Assembly (NCBI GenBank): GCA_019748055.1
Contig: JAIEQC010000019.1
Coordinates: 1 to 64,000, forward strand
Length of the DNA stretch: 64,000 nt
DNA from: Caulobacteraceae bacterium
GTDB lineage: Bacteria > Pseudomonadota > Alphaproteobacteria > Caulobacterales > Caulobacteraceae
Reading direction: 5' to 3'
Under the pieces are notes generated by a model. That model saw only the letters and a list, made by a program, of their open reading frames with translations, was not told the DNA's origin and ran no database searches. Positions 1 to 10,799 of the stretch are shown here, one piece after another. Position 1 is the first letter of the stretch; every line of letters starts with the position of its first letter. The translations under genes and the position numbers were made by a program.

Positions 1-1
1 G

Positions 2-154
2 CCGTGTTCGGCGCTGATCGAGCCGTCGAAGGCGGCGACCAGATCGTGGACCACTTTCGACCCCTGCGCTCCGGCGCCCGCCGCCGCGTCGAAGAAGGCA
101 GAGCCCAAGGGCTTCTTCGCCAAGATCGCCGACATGATCTTCGGCACCCGCTGA
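2..154 (+). CDS. C-terminal fragment of an unidentified protein
   Basis: An open frame enters from the left edge and stops at TGA 152-154, giving about 50 residues. It starts Pro/Ala/Ser-rich and ends in a basic amphipathic stretch (KGFFAKIADMIFGTR). A strong hairpin terminator follows within 40 bases, which supports a real gene end here. The fragment is too short to assign a family. It converges on rlmE, so it is not the upstream partner of that gene. Confidence 0.5.
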   Translation, partial: PCSALIEPSKAATRSWTTFDPCAPAPAAASKKAEPKGFFAKIADMIFGTR

Positions 155-193
155 TCGGCTCCGAGCCACGATCGCCAAGGCGAAAATGAAGGC

Positions 194-223
194 GGCCGGA
201 GCGGCGACGCTCCGGCCTTTCTC
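194..223 (+). terminator. Rho-independent terminator between convergent genes
   Basis: A perfect 10-bp stem (GGCCGGAGCG / CGCTCCGGCC) closes a GCGA tetraloop and is followed by TTTCTC. The T-run is on the + strand, so it ends transcription of the partial left-edge gene. It also abuts the rlmE stop codon. Confidence 0.85.
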
Positions 224-938
224 ACTTAGGCCGCCGGCCCCGCGCCACCAGATAGACCTCCGAAGAATCCTTCCGGCTGGCCTTGGGCTTGATCGGCCGC
301 ACGTCGTCGAACTCGGCCCTCAGGCGCGCCAGCACGCCCCCGGCGTCCCCGCCCTGAAAATTCTTCGTCACGAAGGCCCCGCCCGGCTTCAGCGTGCGGA
401 TGGCGAAGTCCGCCGCGATCTCGATCAGGGCGATGATTTTCAGGTGGTCCGTCTGACGGTGTCCCACGGTGTTGTGCGCCATGTCCGACAGCACCAGGTC
501 AGGCGGGCCGCCCAGCGCTTCGATCAGCTGCTGGTCCACGCCCGCATGGGTGAAGTCCGCCTGGATCAGTTCCGCCCCCGGGATCTCCTCGATCATCAGC
601 AGGTCGACCCCAACCACCGCCTTGGCCCCACGCTGCAGGGCCACCTGCACCCAGCCGCCCGGCGCGGCACCCAGGTCGATCACCCGCGATCCCGGCCGGA
701 TCAGGTTCAGCCGGTCGTCGATCTCCATCAGCTTGAAGGCCGCCCGGCTGCGCCATCCCTCGGCGCGGGCCCGCTCAGACCAGGGGTCCGACAGCTGCCG
801 CTTGATCCATTGCTGGCTGGACATCGACTTGGTGTCGGCGGTCTTGATCTTGCCGCCCATGCCGCGCCCGGCCGCCGTCCCGCCCGTGGGCGGACGCACC
901 ATGCGTCGACGTTCTTGCGGCTTCTCGTCCTCGCTCAT
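222..938 (-). CDS. rlmE: 23S rRNA (uridine-2'-O-)-methyltransferase RlmE (FtsJ/RrmJ)
   Basis: This 238-residue protein matches RlmE, which 2'-O-methylates U2552 of the 23S rRNA A-loop in the large ribosomal subunit, using SAM. Visible hallmarks are the SAM motif DLGAAPGGWVQVA, the catalytic-site segments LSDMAHNTVGHRQTDH and FVTKNFQGGD, and a C-terminal SSEVYLVARGRR carrying the conserved Glu. The ATG at 936-938 is chosen because a GGGGAG ribosome-binding site lies six bases upstream; an in-frame GTG 13 codons earlier has none. The N-terminal 45 residues are Arg/Gly-rich, a common alphaproteobacterial extension. It diverges from the cyclophilin gene. Confidence 0.95.
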   Translation of the reverse strand: MSEDEKPQERRRMVRPPTGGTAAGRGMGGKIKTADTKSMSSQQWIKRQLSDPWSERARAEGWRSRAAFKLMEIDDRLNLIRPGSRVIDLGAAPGGWVQVALQRGAKAVVGVDLLMIEEIPGAELIQADFTHAGVDQQLIEALGGPPDLVLSDMAHNTVGHRQTDHLKIIALIEIAADFAIRTLKPGGAFVTKNFQGGDAGGVLARLRAEFDDVRPIKPKASRKDSSEVYLVARGRRPK

Positions 939-1003
939 CCGCTCCCCATAGCCTCGCGCGCCGCCAGCGGCTATCACCCGCGCAAATCGAAAAGGAGCGC
1001 CCG

Positions 1004-1465
1004 ATGGCCGACACCCTGACCCTCACCCTCGACGTCGGCGACGGCGAAGCCCGCGACGTGGTGATCAAGCTGCGTCCCGACCTGGCCCCCGGCCACGTCG
1101 CCCGCATCACGGAACTGGCCCAGGAAGGCTTCTACGACGGCGTCGTCTTCCACCGCGTCATCCCCGGCTTCATGGCCCAGGGCGGCGACCCGACCGGCAC
1201 CGGCACGGGCGGCTCCAAGAAGCCGAACCTGAAGCAGGAGTTCTCGGCCGAGCCCCACGTGCGCGGCGCCTGCTCGATGGCCCGCACCAGCGATCCGAAC
1301 AGCGCCAACAGCCAGTTCTTCATCGTCTTCGACGACGCCACCTTCCTGGACGGCCAGTACACGGTGTGGGGCAACGTCACCTCCGGCATGGAGCACGTGG
1401 ACGCCCTGCCCAAGGGCGAGCCACCGCGCACCCCGGGCAAGATCGTCAAGGCGACCGTGAACTAA
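1004..1465 (+). CDS. ppiB: Cyclophilin-type peptidyl-prolyl cis-trans isomerase
   Basis: A 153-residue single-domain cyclophilin that catalyses cis-trans isomerisation of Xaa-Pro bonds. The signature FHRVIPGFMAQGGDPTGTG contains the catalytic Arg, and NSQFFIVFDD and the WGNVTSGMEHVD segment complete the fold. No signal peptide is visible, so it should be cytoplasmic like PpiB. An AAGGAG site lies correctly before ATG 1004. A small membrane-protein gene follows after seven bases and is probably co-transcribed. Confidence 0.93.
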   Translation: MADTLTLTLDVGDGEARDVVIKLRPDLAPGHVARITELAQEGFYDGVVFHRVIPGFMAQGGDPTGTGTGGSKKPNLKQEFSAEPHVRGACSMARTSDPNSANSQFFIVFDDATFLDGQYTVWGNVTSGMEHVDALPKGEPPRTPGKIVKATVN

Positions 1466-1472
1466 TCCTCGC

Positions 1473-1871
1473 ATGACGCGCGTCCTCACCCTGATCCTCG
1501 CGGCGATGACGTCGGGCATCCTGGCGGGGCTGGTCGGATCCGTGACACTGAACGCCGTGCTGCGCAGCCAGGGCGTGGAGGGCGACGCCGCCAGCGGCTT
1601 CCTGGTGTTCGGCATCATCCTGTCGCTCTACGGCCTCGCCGCCGCGCTGGTGCTGGGGCTGCCCGCGCACGCGGTGCTCAGCCGGATGGGCCGGACCCGG
1701 CGCGGGGCCTATGTGCTGGTCGGCCTCGTGGCCGGGCTGCTGGTCGGACTGCTCTTCTCGGAACTGCGTCCGGACGGCTGGATGGTCCTGCTGACCGGCC
1801 TGTGCGCCGGCGCGGCGGGCGGGTTCGGCTTCTGGATGGTGGCCCGCCCGGACCGTCGCCCCCGCGCCTAG
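1473..1871 (+). CDS. Small four-helix membrane protein, unknown function
   Basis: This 132-residue protein has about four hydrophobic helices (near residues 5-28, 42-66, 78-98 and 103-123) separated by short charged loops, and ends in a basic tail. I do not recognise the family. It starts seven bases after the cyclophilin stop with no clear ribosome-binding site of its own, suggesting translational coupling. Its stop codon overlaps the stop of the convergent M28 peptidase gene by four bases. Third-position GC is high, as expected of real genes here. Confidence 0.7.
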   Translation: MTRVLTLILAAMTSGILAGLVGSVTLNAVLRSQGVEGDAASGFLVFGIILSLYGLAAALVLGLPAHAVLSRMGRTRRGAYVLVGLVAGLLVGLLFSELRPDGWMVLLTGLCAGAAGGFGFWMVARPDRRPRA

Positions 1872-2806
1872 CGCGACAGGCCGGCGTCCAGCGCGCGGAA
1901 GCTCTGGATCGCCAGCGTGGTCGAGGACTGGAACACGGCCGGCTGCACCCGCTCCACGTCGTCGGTGGGCTGGTGGTAGTCGGGGTGGAACTCCACGCCC
2001 AGATACAGGAACGGCACGTTCGCCCGGAAGAAGGCGCCGTGGTCCGACGCCTCGACCCAGTTGTTGGCCCCCGTGTCCTGCGGCGTGTCCTTGCCGAAGG
2101 CCAGCGAGATCCCGCCCACGGGCGCGATCCCTTCCAGCAGGGGGCGGAAGCTCGGGTGCTGATAGGTGCCCGTGACCCACAGCTTGGAATCCGTCTCGGC
2201 GCGCGCCGTCATGTCGAAATTCAGGTTCAGCGCGATCGATTCCAGCGGCACCGGCGGCGCCTCGACGAAGTGTTTGGCCCCCAGAAGGCCGCTTTCTTCC
2301 GCGTCGAAGGCGACGAAGATCACGCTGTGCTCCGGCGCTTGACGCTTCAGCTCCGCCGCCAGCGCCAGCATGGTCGCCACGCCCGAGGCATTGTCGTCGG
2401 CCCCGTTGTGGATCACCCCGTCCGGTGCCCCGACGTGGTCGTAATGCGCCGTCACGACGATGTAGCGGTCCCCCCGCCGCGTGCCGGGGATCACGCCCAG
2501 CACGTTCACCCCGTTCACCGTCGCCCCGCGCCGGCTGGTCGCCTGGAAGGGCTGCAGCCGCCCCATGGCCGGGGCCGCGATGCCCATCTCCTCGAACCGG
2601 GAGACGATGTAGGCCCGCGCCTTCTCGCCGCCCGGCGTTGAGGGGCCGCGTCCCTGCATGTCGTCGGCGGCCAGGATCGACAGGTCCGACCACAGCTGGG
2701 CGTCCACCACGGGCGCGGCGGGCGCGGGCGGCGCCTCTGCGGCGGTCATGCAGCCGCTCAGGACGAGCGCGGCGATCAGGGCGGCGGACGAGACGTGCAG
2801 GCGCAT
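1868..2806 (-). CDS. Exported M28-family metallopeptidase lipoprotein
   Basis: This 312-residue protein starts with a signal peptide ending in a lipobox (LVLSGC, Cys19), so it is probably a membrane-anchored periplasmic lipoprotein. The M28 zinc-site elements are in order: VTAHYDHVG, the bridging Asp in NGADDNASG, AFDAEESGLLG with the catalytic Glu, LNFDM, and a late HPDYHQPTDD His. The family contains aminopeptidases and carboxypeptidases; substrate cannot be read from sequence. ATG 2804-2806 is chosen because AAGGAG lies seven bases upstream and it starts directly at the signal peptide. Confidence 0.92.
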   Translation of the reverse strand: MRLHVSSAALIAALVLSGCMTAAEAPPAPAAPVVDAQLWSDLSILAADDMQGRGPSTPGGEKARAYIVSRFEEMGIAAPAMGRLQPFQATSRRGATVNGVNVLGVIPGTRRGDRYIVVTAHYDHVGAPDGVIHNGADDNASGVATMLALAAELKRQAPEHSVIFVAFDAEESGLLGAKHFVEAPPVPLESIALNLNFDMTARAETDSKLWVTGTYQHPSFRPLLEGIAPVGGISLAFGKDTPQDTGANNWVEASDHGAFFRANVPFLYLGVEFHPDYHQPTDDVERVQPAVFQSSTTLAIQSFRALDAGLSR

Positions 2807-2920
2807 GCGGGCTCCTTGGAAAGTTGAGGTCACGCTAGCGCGCCCCCACGGCGGCGTCAGCTTAAGTTCGCGTCATTCGCGGCGATCATGACCATGGCGA
2901 GGCGCAGCGACGCCTGCTAG

Positions 2921-5248
<2,328 letters not shown>

Positions 5249-5334
5249 CCGGCTCGCCGCCCTTGCCCCCTCGCCGCCGCCCCGCCTATACGCGCTGACG
5301 GGCGATCCTCGCCACGCTGATCCCGGACCGTTTC

Positions 5335-7242
5335 ATGATCTCGATGTTCCGCAACTTCGCCAAGTCCAAGTGGGCGATGGGCCTGCTGGTGCTGCTGGCG
5401 CTCAGCCTGCTGATCACGGGCGGAACGCAGATGGACGTCTTCGCGAACCTCGGCCCGCGCAATGTGATTTCGGCCGGCGACCGCAGCGTGGATCAGGCGC
5501 AGTTCCGGGCCGATTTCGAGCGGGTTCGAGGCAACATCGAACAGCAACAGGGCCGCCCCGTCACGATCCAGAACCTCGTGGATGAGAACGTCCACGTCCA
5601 GTATCTAGAGAGCCAGACGCAGCGCCTCGGCTTCCTTGCCTGGGCCTGGAAGGCCGGGATCCGGCCGGGACAAGAGGTGATCGCCAAGCAGATCCGCCAG
5701 ATCCCCGCTTTCTTCAGCGAGATCACCGGAAAGTTCGACGAAGAACGCTACGCGCAGGCCCTGGCCCAGGCCAACCTGACGCCCGAGCAATTGGAGCGCG
5801 AGTTCCGGGACGAATACATCCAGCGCCACTATGCTGCGGCGCTGTTCGCCGGAGCCCGCACTCCGCGCATCTACGGAGCGCTGATCGCCACCCAAGCGCT
5901 TGAGCAGCGCGACGGACGCTGGTTCCGCGTCACGCAGGACATGGCCGGCCGGGCCGGCACGCCGACTGACGCCCAGCTGACGGCCTTCCTGAACGAGAAC
6001 GGCGATCAGCTGCGTCGACCCGAACTGCGCACCTTGTCCATCATCGTCTTCGGCAACGCGCCGGGACAGGAGGTCGAGGTCACCGACGCCCAGGTCCGCG
6101 AACGCTTCGAGTTCCGCAAGGACGCACTGTCGCTCCCCGAGCGTCGCACCTTCACCGTCATCACCGCGCCGAACCAGCAGCAGGCCCAGTCGGTCGCGCA
6201 GGCGATCCGCGGCGGTCAGTCGCCGGAAGCCGCGGCCCAGGCCGCCGGCCTGCAGCCCACGCCCTTCGCCGAGACGCCGCGCGCCGCCGTGACGGACGCC
6301 GCGATCGCCGGAGCCGCCTTCGGCCTCGCGGCGCCGGGAGTGTCGAACCCGGTTCAGGCCCGCGTCGGCTTCGCGGTCGTCGCCGTCAGCGCCATCCTGC
6401 CGGCCGAGCCCGCGACGCTGGAAGGCGTGCGCGAAGCGATCGTGCAGGAACTGCGCGGCGAGGCCGAGCGCAAGCTGGTGTTCGACCGTGTCCAGCGCTT
6501 CGAAACCGCCCGCAACGCGGGACGCACCGTCGATCAGGCTGTGGCCGAGGTCGGCGCTCGCGTGCTGACCGTCGCCGACGTCGGGCGTGACGGCCGCACG
6601 GCTGCGGGAGCCCAGGTCAACGCGCCGCCCCAGGTGTTCGAGACGGCTTGGTCGCTGTCGCAAGGCGGCGTTTCCGACGTCGTCGACGCCGGGAACGGCC
6701 AGTACTTCGCCGTGCGGGTCGACGCCATCAAGCCGCCCTCGCTGCCGCCACTCGACGAGGTCCGTGAGAATCTGACCCGTGCCTGGGTTCAGCGAGAGAA
6801 CAACCGCCTGCTTCGGGCAAAGGCCGACGAGTTGGCCGGTCGGGTCCGCGCCGGCGAAAACGTGGCCGCCGTGGCGCAGTCGGTCGGCGCCGAACTGATC
6901 GTGCGCACGGGCGTGCAACAGGACGAGGAAACCCAGACGGCGCTGGGCGCCGGCGCCCTGAACGGCCTGTTCGGTCAGGCGAAGGGACAGGTGTTCGCCG
7001 AAGTCGACTCTGAGACCGCCTTCGTCGTCGGCGTGACGGACGCGATCCGCGCGCCGGCGCCCGCCCTGGTCGCGCCGGTGGCGGAGCGCATCCGTCCCCG
7101 CGTCGGACAGGATCTGACCAACGGTCTAGGCGACCTTGCGATCGCAGCCGGCGGGGCTCGCGTGAAGGCGGAGAACGACGTGGGGACCGCGCGCGAGGCC
7201 CTGGGCCTGCCGCGTGAACCCGCGGCCGCCCCCGCGAAATGA
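5335..7242 (+). CDS. ppiD: PpiD/SurA-like membrane-anchored peptidyl-prolyl isomerase
   Basis: This 635-residue protein has one N-terminal membrane helix (about residues 13-33) after a short basic cytoplasmic tail, followed by a SurA_N-like helical domain (about 45-165) and a PpiC/parvulin-like region. This is the PpiD layout, a periplasmic chaperone anchored in the inner membrane that helps fold exported proteins. The parvulin active-site residues are not obvious, so isomerase activity may be absent. A second possible start ATG lies three codons in. Its stop overlaps the trpE start (ATGA), placing it first in the trp cluster. Confidence 0.88.
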   Translation: MISMFRNFAKSKWAMGLLVLLALSLLITGGTQMDVFANLGPRNVISAGDRSVDQAQFRADFERVRGNIEQQQGRPVTIQNLVDENVHVQYLESQTQRLGFLAWAWKAGIRPGQEVIAKQIRQIPAFFSEITGKFDEERYAQALAQANLTPEQLEREFRDEYIQRHYAAALFAGARTPRIYGALIATQALEQRDGRWFRVTQDMAGRAGTPTDAQLTAFLNENGDQLRRPELRTLSIIVFGNAPGQEVEVTDAQVRERFEFRKDALSLPERRTFTVITAPNQQQAQSVAQAIRGGQSPEAAAQAAGLQPTPFAETPRAAVTDAAIAGAAFGLAAPGVSNPVQARVGFAVVAVSAILPAEPATLEGVREAIVQELRGEAERKLVFDRVQRFETARNAGRTVDQAVAEVGARVLTVADVGRDGRTAAGAQVNAPPQVFETAWSLSQGGVSDVVDAGNGQYFAVRVDAIKPPSLPPLDEVRENLTRAWVQRENNRLLRAKADELAGRVRAGENVAAVAQSVGAELIVRTGVQQDEETQTALGAGALNGLFGQAKGQVFAEVDSETAFVVGVTDAIRAPAPALVAPVAERIRPRVGQDLTNGLGDLAIAAGGARVKAENDVGTAREALGLPREPAAAPAK

Positions 7243-8660
7243 CCGCAGACGGTTCGGACGCGCTGGTCGTCCGGCGGCTGATCGACGACCTGGAGACGCC
7301 CGTCTCGGCCTTCCTGAAGGTCGCGCACGGGCGTCCGCACGCCTGCCTGCTGGAATCGGTCGAGGGCGGCGCCGTCAACGGCCGCTTCTCCATCCTGACG
7401 CTCGCCCCGGACGTCGTCTGGCGCTGCCGCGACGGCCGGGCCGAGGCGTCGCGCGACGGCGGGGCTTTCGTTCCCGACGATCGCCCCGCGCTCACGTCGC
7501 TGCGCGCCCTGATCACCGAGTCCGCGCTGGACCTGCCCGACGACCTGCCGCCCATGGCGGCCGGCCTGTTCGGCGTCTTCGGCTACGACATGGTCCGGCT
7601 CCTGGAGCCTCTGGGCGAGCCCAATCCCGACCCGCTGGACCTGCCCGACGCCGTCCTGACGCGGCCGGGCCTGATCGCCGTCTTCGATTCGGTGAAGCAC
7701 GAGATCGTGGTGGTCGCCCCGGCCCGCGACGGCGACCGCGCCGCCGCCGAGGCCCGCGTCGACGCCTTCGAGGCCGCCCTGCGCGCGCCCCTGCCGCGCC
7801 CCGACGCCGCCGAACCGGCTCGGGTCGACTTCGCCTCTCCCGTCGATCAGGCGGCCTTCACCGCCATGGTCGCCCGCGCCAAGGACTGGATCGCGGCGGG
7901 CGACATCTTCCAGGTCGTGCTCAGCCACCGCTTCGACGCGCCGTGGTCGGCCGATCCCTTCGCCTTCTACCGCGCGCTTCGCCGCCAGAACCCGTCGCCC
8001 TATCTGTTCTTCCTCGACATGGGCGACTTCCAGCTAGCCGGCTCCAGCCCGGAGATCCTGGTCCGGCGCAAGGACGGCCGCGTCACCATCCGCCCGCTGG
8101 CCGGCACCCGTGCCCGCGGCGAGACGCCCGAGGCCGACGCCGCGCTGGAGGCGGAACTCCTGGCCGATCCCAAGGAGCGCGCCGAGCACCTAATGCTGCT
8201 GGATCTGGGCCGCAACGACGTCGGCCGCGTCGCCGCGCCCGGCAGCGTCCGCGTCACCGACAGCTTCACCATCGAGCGCTACAGCCAGGTCATGCACATC
8301 GTCTCCAACGTGGAGGGCGACGCCCACCCCGATCTTGACGCCGTCGACACCCTGCTGGCCGCCCTGCCCGCCGGCACGCTGTCGGGCGCGCCCAAGGTGC
8401 GAGCCATGGAGATCATCGATGCTCTGGAGCCGACCAAGCGCGGGGTCGGCTATGGCGGGGGCGTCGGCTACATCACGTCACAGGGAGAGGCCGACGTCTG
8501 CATCGTGCTGCGCACCGCCCTTTTCGCGCGCGGCCGCATCCATGTGCAGGCCGGCGCCGGCGTCGTCGCCGACAGCGATCCGGTCGCAGAATACGAGGAA
8601 ACTCTCGCCAAGGCCCGCGCCCCCATGCGCGCGGCGCAGGAGGCGTGGCGGTTCTCTTAG
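7239..8660 (+). CDS. trpE: Anthranilate synthase component I
   Basis: A 473-residue chorismate-utilising enzyme that, with TrpG, makes anthranilate in the first committed step of tryptophan synthesis. The C-terminal chorismate-binding domain shows LAGSSPE, the RPLAGTRARG segment, DLGRNDVGR, PAGTLSGAPK and YGGGVGYI. The N-terminal LLES motif near residue 38 is the known tryptophan feedback site, so allosteric inhibition is likely. Translation is coupled to ppiD by a four-base overlap. Length fits the family. A small opposite-strand gene overlaps its stop. Confidence 0.97.
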   Translation: MTADGSDALVVRRLIDDLETPVSAFLKVAHGRPHACLLESVEGGAVNGRFSILTLAPDVVWRCRDGRAEASRDGGAFVPDDRPALTSLRALITESALDLPDDLPPMAAGLFGVFGYDMVRLLEPLGEPNPDPLDLPDAVLTRPGLIAVFDSVKHEIVVVAPARDGDRAAAEARVDAFEAALRAPLPRPDAAEPARVDFASPVDQAAFTAMVARAKDWIAAGDIFQVVLSHRFDAPWSADPFAFYRALRRQNPSPYLFFLDMGDFQLAGSSPEILVRRKDGRVTIRPLAGTRARGETPEADAALEAELLADPKERAEHLMLLDLGRNDVGRVAAPGSVRVTDSFTIERYSQVMHIVSNVEGDAHPDLDAVDTLLAALPAGTLSGAPKVRAMEIIDALEPTKRGVGYGGGVGYITSQGEADVCIVLRTALFARGRIHVQAGAGVVADSDPVAEYEETLAKARAPMRAAQEAWRFS

Positions 8661-8845
8661 GGGGTGAAGGTGACGCCCGGCCCCAGGATGAAGGCCCCGG
8701 CCATCAGCACCGCCCCGACCGCCGCCAGAGCCGACGCTCCCAGCGCCTTCAGCGGCGCGGCCTTGTCCGGCGCGGCCTCTCCGGTCAGCAGGGCCTTGGC
8801 CTGGCCGATGGCTGTGCGGGCGGTCGTGATGCGGGCGTCGCTCAT
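8657..8845 (-). CDS. Small hypothetical membrane protein, antisense within the trp cluster
   Basis: A 62-residue frame on the opposite strand fills the gap between trpE and trpG. It has a charged N-terminal half (SDARITTARTAIGQAKALL) and one C-terminal hydrophobic helix (about residues 36-57), so it would be tail-anchored. Its stop overlaps the trpE stop by four bases. No strong ribosome-binding site is visible. The sensible protein layout argues for a gene, but it could be a chance frame. Function unknown. Confidence 0.5.
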   Translation of the reverse strand: MSDARITTARTAIGQAKALLTGEAAPDKAAPLKALGASALAAVGAVLMAGAFILGPGVTFTP

Positions 8846-8933
8846 GACCGGACGATCCGGCGAACAGGGTTAACGAAGCGTTGCGGCGGCCTGCCCGCTT
8901 CCCCCCCGTCGCGCCGGGCCCTATGACGCCCGC

Positions 8934-9524
8934 ATGATCCTCGTCGTCGACAACTACGACAGCTTCACCTGGAACCTGGTCCACTACCTCGCGGAACTGG
9001 GCGCCGAGACGCGCGTGGTGCGCAACGACGAGATCACGCCGGAGGAGGCCTGGGCGTCCCGGCCCGACGCCATCCTGCTCTCCCCCGGGCCGTGCACGCC
9101 CAACGAGGCCGGCATCTGCCTGCCCATCCTCGCCACCGCCCCAGAGGACATGCCCATCTTCGGCGTCTGCCTGGGCCACCAGGCCATGGGGCAGGCCTTC
9201 GGCGGAGAGGTGATCCGCGCCAAGACCCTGATGCACGGCAAGACCAGCCCGATCCTGCATGACGGCCACAGCGTCTTCCGCGGCCTGCCCTCGCCCTTCA
9301 CCGCCACCCGCTACCACTCGCTGGCCGTCCCCCGCGAAACCCTGCCCGACGTGCTTGAAGTCACGGCCTGGACCGCCGACGGCGAGATCATGGGTCTGGC
9401 CCACCGGACGCGACCGATCCATGGCGTTCAGTTCCACCCCGAATCGATCGCCACGGAACACGGCCACGACATGCTGGCCAACTTCCTCGACCTCGCGAAC
9501 GTGAAGCGCGCGGTGATGGTGTGA
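8934..9524 (+). CDS. trpG: Anthranilate synthase component II (glutamine amidotransferase)
   Basis: A 196-residue class I glutamine amidotransferase that supplies ammonia to TrpE. The triad is visible: the nucleophile in [15 protein letters not shown] and the His/Glu in [13 protein letters not shown]. The oxyanion motif [12 protein letters not shown] is also present. In many bacteria the same protein serves PabB for folate synthesis (TrpG/PabA), and that dual use is possible. It is a separate gene, not fused to trpE or trpD. A 129-bp inverted-repeat element separates it from trpD. Confidence 0.96.
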   Translation: MILVVDNYDSFTWNLVHYLAELGAETRVVRNDEITPEEAWASRPDAILLSPGPCTPNEAGICLPILATAPEDMPIFGVCLGHQAMGQAFGGEVIRAKTLMHGKTSPILHDGHSVFRGLPSPFTATRYHSLAVPRETLPDVLEVTAWTADGEIMGLAHRTRPIHGVQFHPESIATEHGHDMLANFLDLANVKRAVMV

Positions 9525-9540
9525 CCCCGATCCTCCAATT

Positions 9541-9669
9541 CCGCTCATCCCCGCGAAAGCGGGGACCCAGTGCTTTGGGCGAACGGTCCGTCCAATCGCT
9601 CACCGCCCTCAATCCCACGCAGCCTGCCTCACGACAGGACTGGGTCCCCGCCTTCGCGGGGATGAGCGG
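9541..9669. repeat. Palindromic repeat element between trpG and trpD
   Basis: Two near-perfect 31-base inverted arms (9541-9571 and 9639-9669) bracket about 67 bases. Each arm holds its own small hairpin (CCCCGCGAAAGCGGGG and CCCCGCCTTCGCGGGG) next to GGGACCCAGT or its complement. The layout is that of an extragenic palindromic element. It nearly fills the gap between the two genes and could form stable RNA structure inside the trp transcript. Confidence 0.85.
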
Positions 9670-9679
9670 GATCTAGGGC

Positions 9680-10711
9680 ATGGCCGATTCCTTCAAGCCC
9701 CTGCTGGCCAAGCTGGTCGACGGCCGCGTCCTGTCGACGGACGAGGCGCGCGACTTCTTCGCCGCCTGCCTGCGCGGCGAGCCGACCCCGGCCCAGGTCG
9801 CCGCCGCCGTCACGGCGCTGCGGGTGCGCGGCGAGACGGTGGACGAGATCGCCGCCTTCGCCACCGCCATGCGCGACGCGGCGCGCACGCTGGATCATCC
9901 CTACGACGCCATAGACACCTGCGGCACGGGCGGCGACGGCCAGCACACCTTCAACATCTCCACCGCGGCCGCCCTGGTGCTGGCCGGCGCGGGGCTGAAG
10001 GTCGCCAAGCACGGCAACCGCGCGCTCAGCTCCAGATCCGGCTCGTCCGACGTCCTGGCCGCCCTGGGCGTGAACCTGGCCGCCACGCCGGAGCAGCAGC
10101 GCCGCGCGCTGGACCACGCCGGCATCGCCTTCCTGTTCGCGCCGCACTATCACGGCGCCATGCGCCACGTCGGGCCGGTGCGGGCCGAGATCGGCTTCCG
10201 CACCGTCTTCAACCTGCTGGGGCCCCTATCCAATCCGGCCGGCGCGCGGCGTCAGGTCATGGGCGTCTACGACCCCCGCCTGCTGGAGCCGCTGGCCGAG
10301 GTGCTGGGCCGGCTCGGGGCCAAGCGCGCCTGGACCGTCCACGGCCAGGGTCTCGACGAACTGACCACGACCGGTCCGACCGAGGTCGCGGAATGGAAGG
10401 ACGGCGCCGTCCGTCGCTTCGCCGTCTCGCCCGGCGACGCCGGCCTGCCGACCGCCACCATCGACGACCTGCGCGGCGGCGACGCCGAGGAGAACGCCGC
10501 CGCCCTGCGCGACCTGCTGGACGGCGCGCCCGGCGCCTATCGCGACGTCGTGCTCCTGAACGCCGCCGCCGCCCTGATCGTCGCCGACCGCGCCGCCGAC
10601 CTTCGCGAAGGCGCCGAACTGGCCGCCTCGGTCATCGACGACGGCCGTGCGTCGCAGGCGCTCGCCCGCCTCGTCGAGGCCACCAACACGCCGATCGAGG
10701 TGGAAGAATGA
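9680..10711 (+). CDS. trpD: Anthranilate phosphoribosyltransferase
   Basis: A 343-residue enzyme that transfers phosphoribose from PRPP to anthranilate, the second step of tryptophan synthesis. Hallmarks are the PRPP motif [17 protein letters not shown], the anthranilate-binding [21 protein letters not shown], and [14 protein letters not shown]. The [11 protein letters not shown] segment is also typical. Length matches the family. The start follows the repeat by 10 bases, so the element supplies its leader; only a weak ribosome-binding site (CGGGATCTAGGGC) is seen. Confidence 0.97.
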   Translation: MADSFKPLLAKLVDGRVLSTDEARDFFAACLRGEPTPAQVAAAVTALRVRGETVDEIAAFATAMRDAARTLDHPYDAIDTCGTGGDGQHTFNISTAAALVLAGAGLKVAKHGNRALSSRSGSSDVLAALGVNLAATPEQQRRALDHAGIAFLFAPHYHGAMRHVGPVRAEIGFRTVFNLLGPLSNPAGARRQVMGVYDPRLLEPLAEVLGRLGAKRAWTVHGQGLDELTTTGPTEVAEWKDGAVRRFAVSPGDAGLPTATIDDLRGGDAEENAAALRDLLDGAPGAYRDVVLLNAAAALIVADRAADLREGAELAASVIDDGRASQALARLVEATNTPIEVEE

Positions 10712-10720
10712 GCCGCCTAT

Positions 10721-10786
10721 GGAGCGCGGACCTCCAGGTCCGCGACCTTCGCCGCCAGCCTTCGCGGACGTGGACGTCCGCGCTCC
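10721..10786. repeat. 66-bp paired-hairpin element (copy 1 of 3)
   Basis: The outer arms GGAGCGCGGAC and GTCCGCGCTCC are perfect complements. Each flank also folds on itself (GCGGACCTCCAGGTCCGC and GCGGACGTGGACGTCCGC), giving two hairpins in inverted orientation. The same architecture occurs at 19960-20027 and 46506-46573. Two REP-like hairpins facing each other is the REPIN layout known from other Proteobacteria. This copy sits between trpD and trpC. Confidence 0.85.
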
Positions 10787-10799
10787 TTAACGTGTGCTC

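Noticed and set aside
1446-2693. A 415-residue minus-strand frame over the small membrane protein and the peptidase region.
   Set aside because: It overlaps the true M28 peptidase frame on the same strand out of phase and has low-complexity Arg/Gly composition.
9541-9669. Repeats as a CRISPR array.
   Set aside because: There are only two inverted arms, no regularly spaced direct repeats, and no cas genes in the window.
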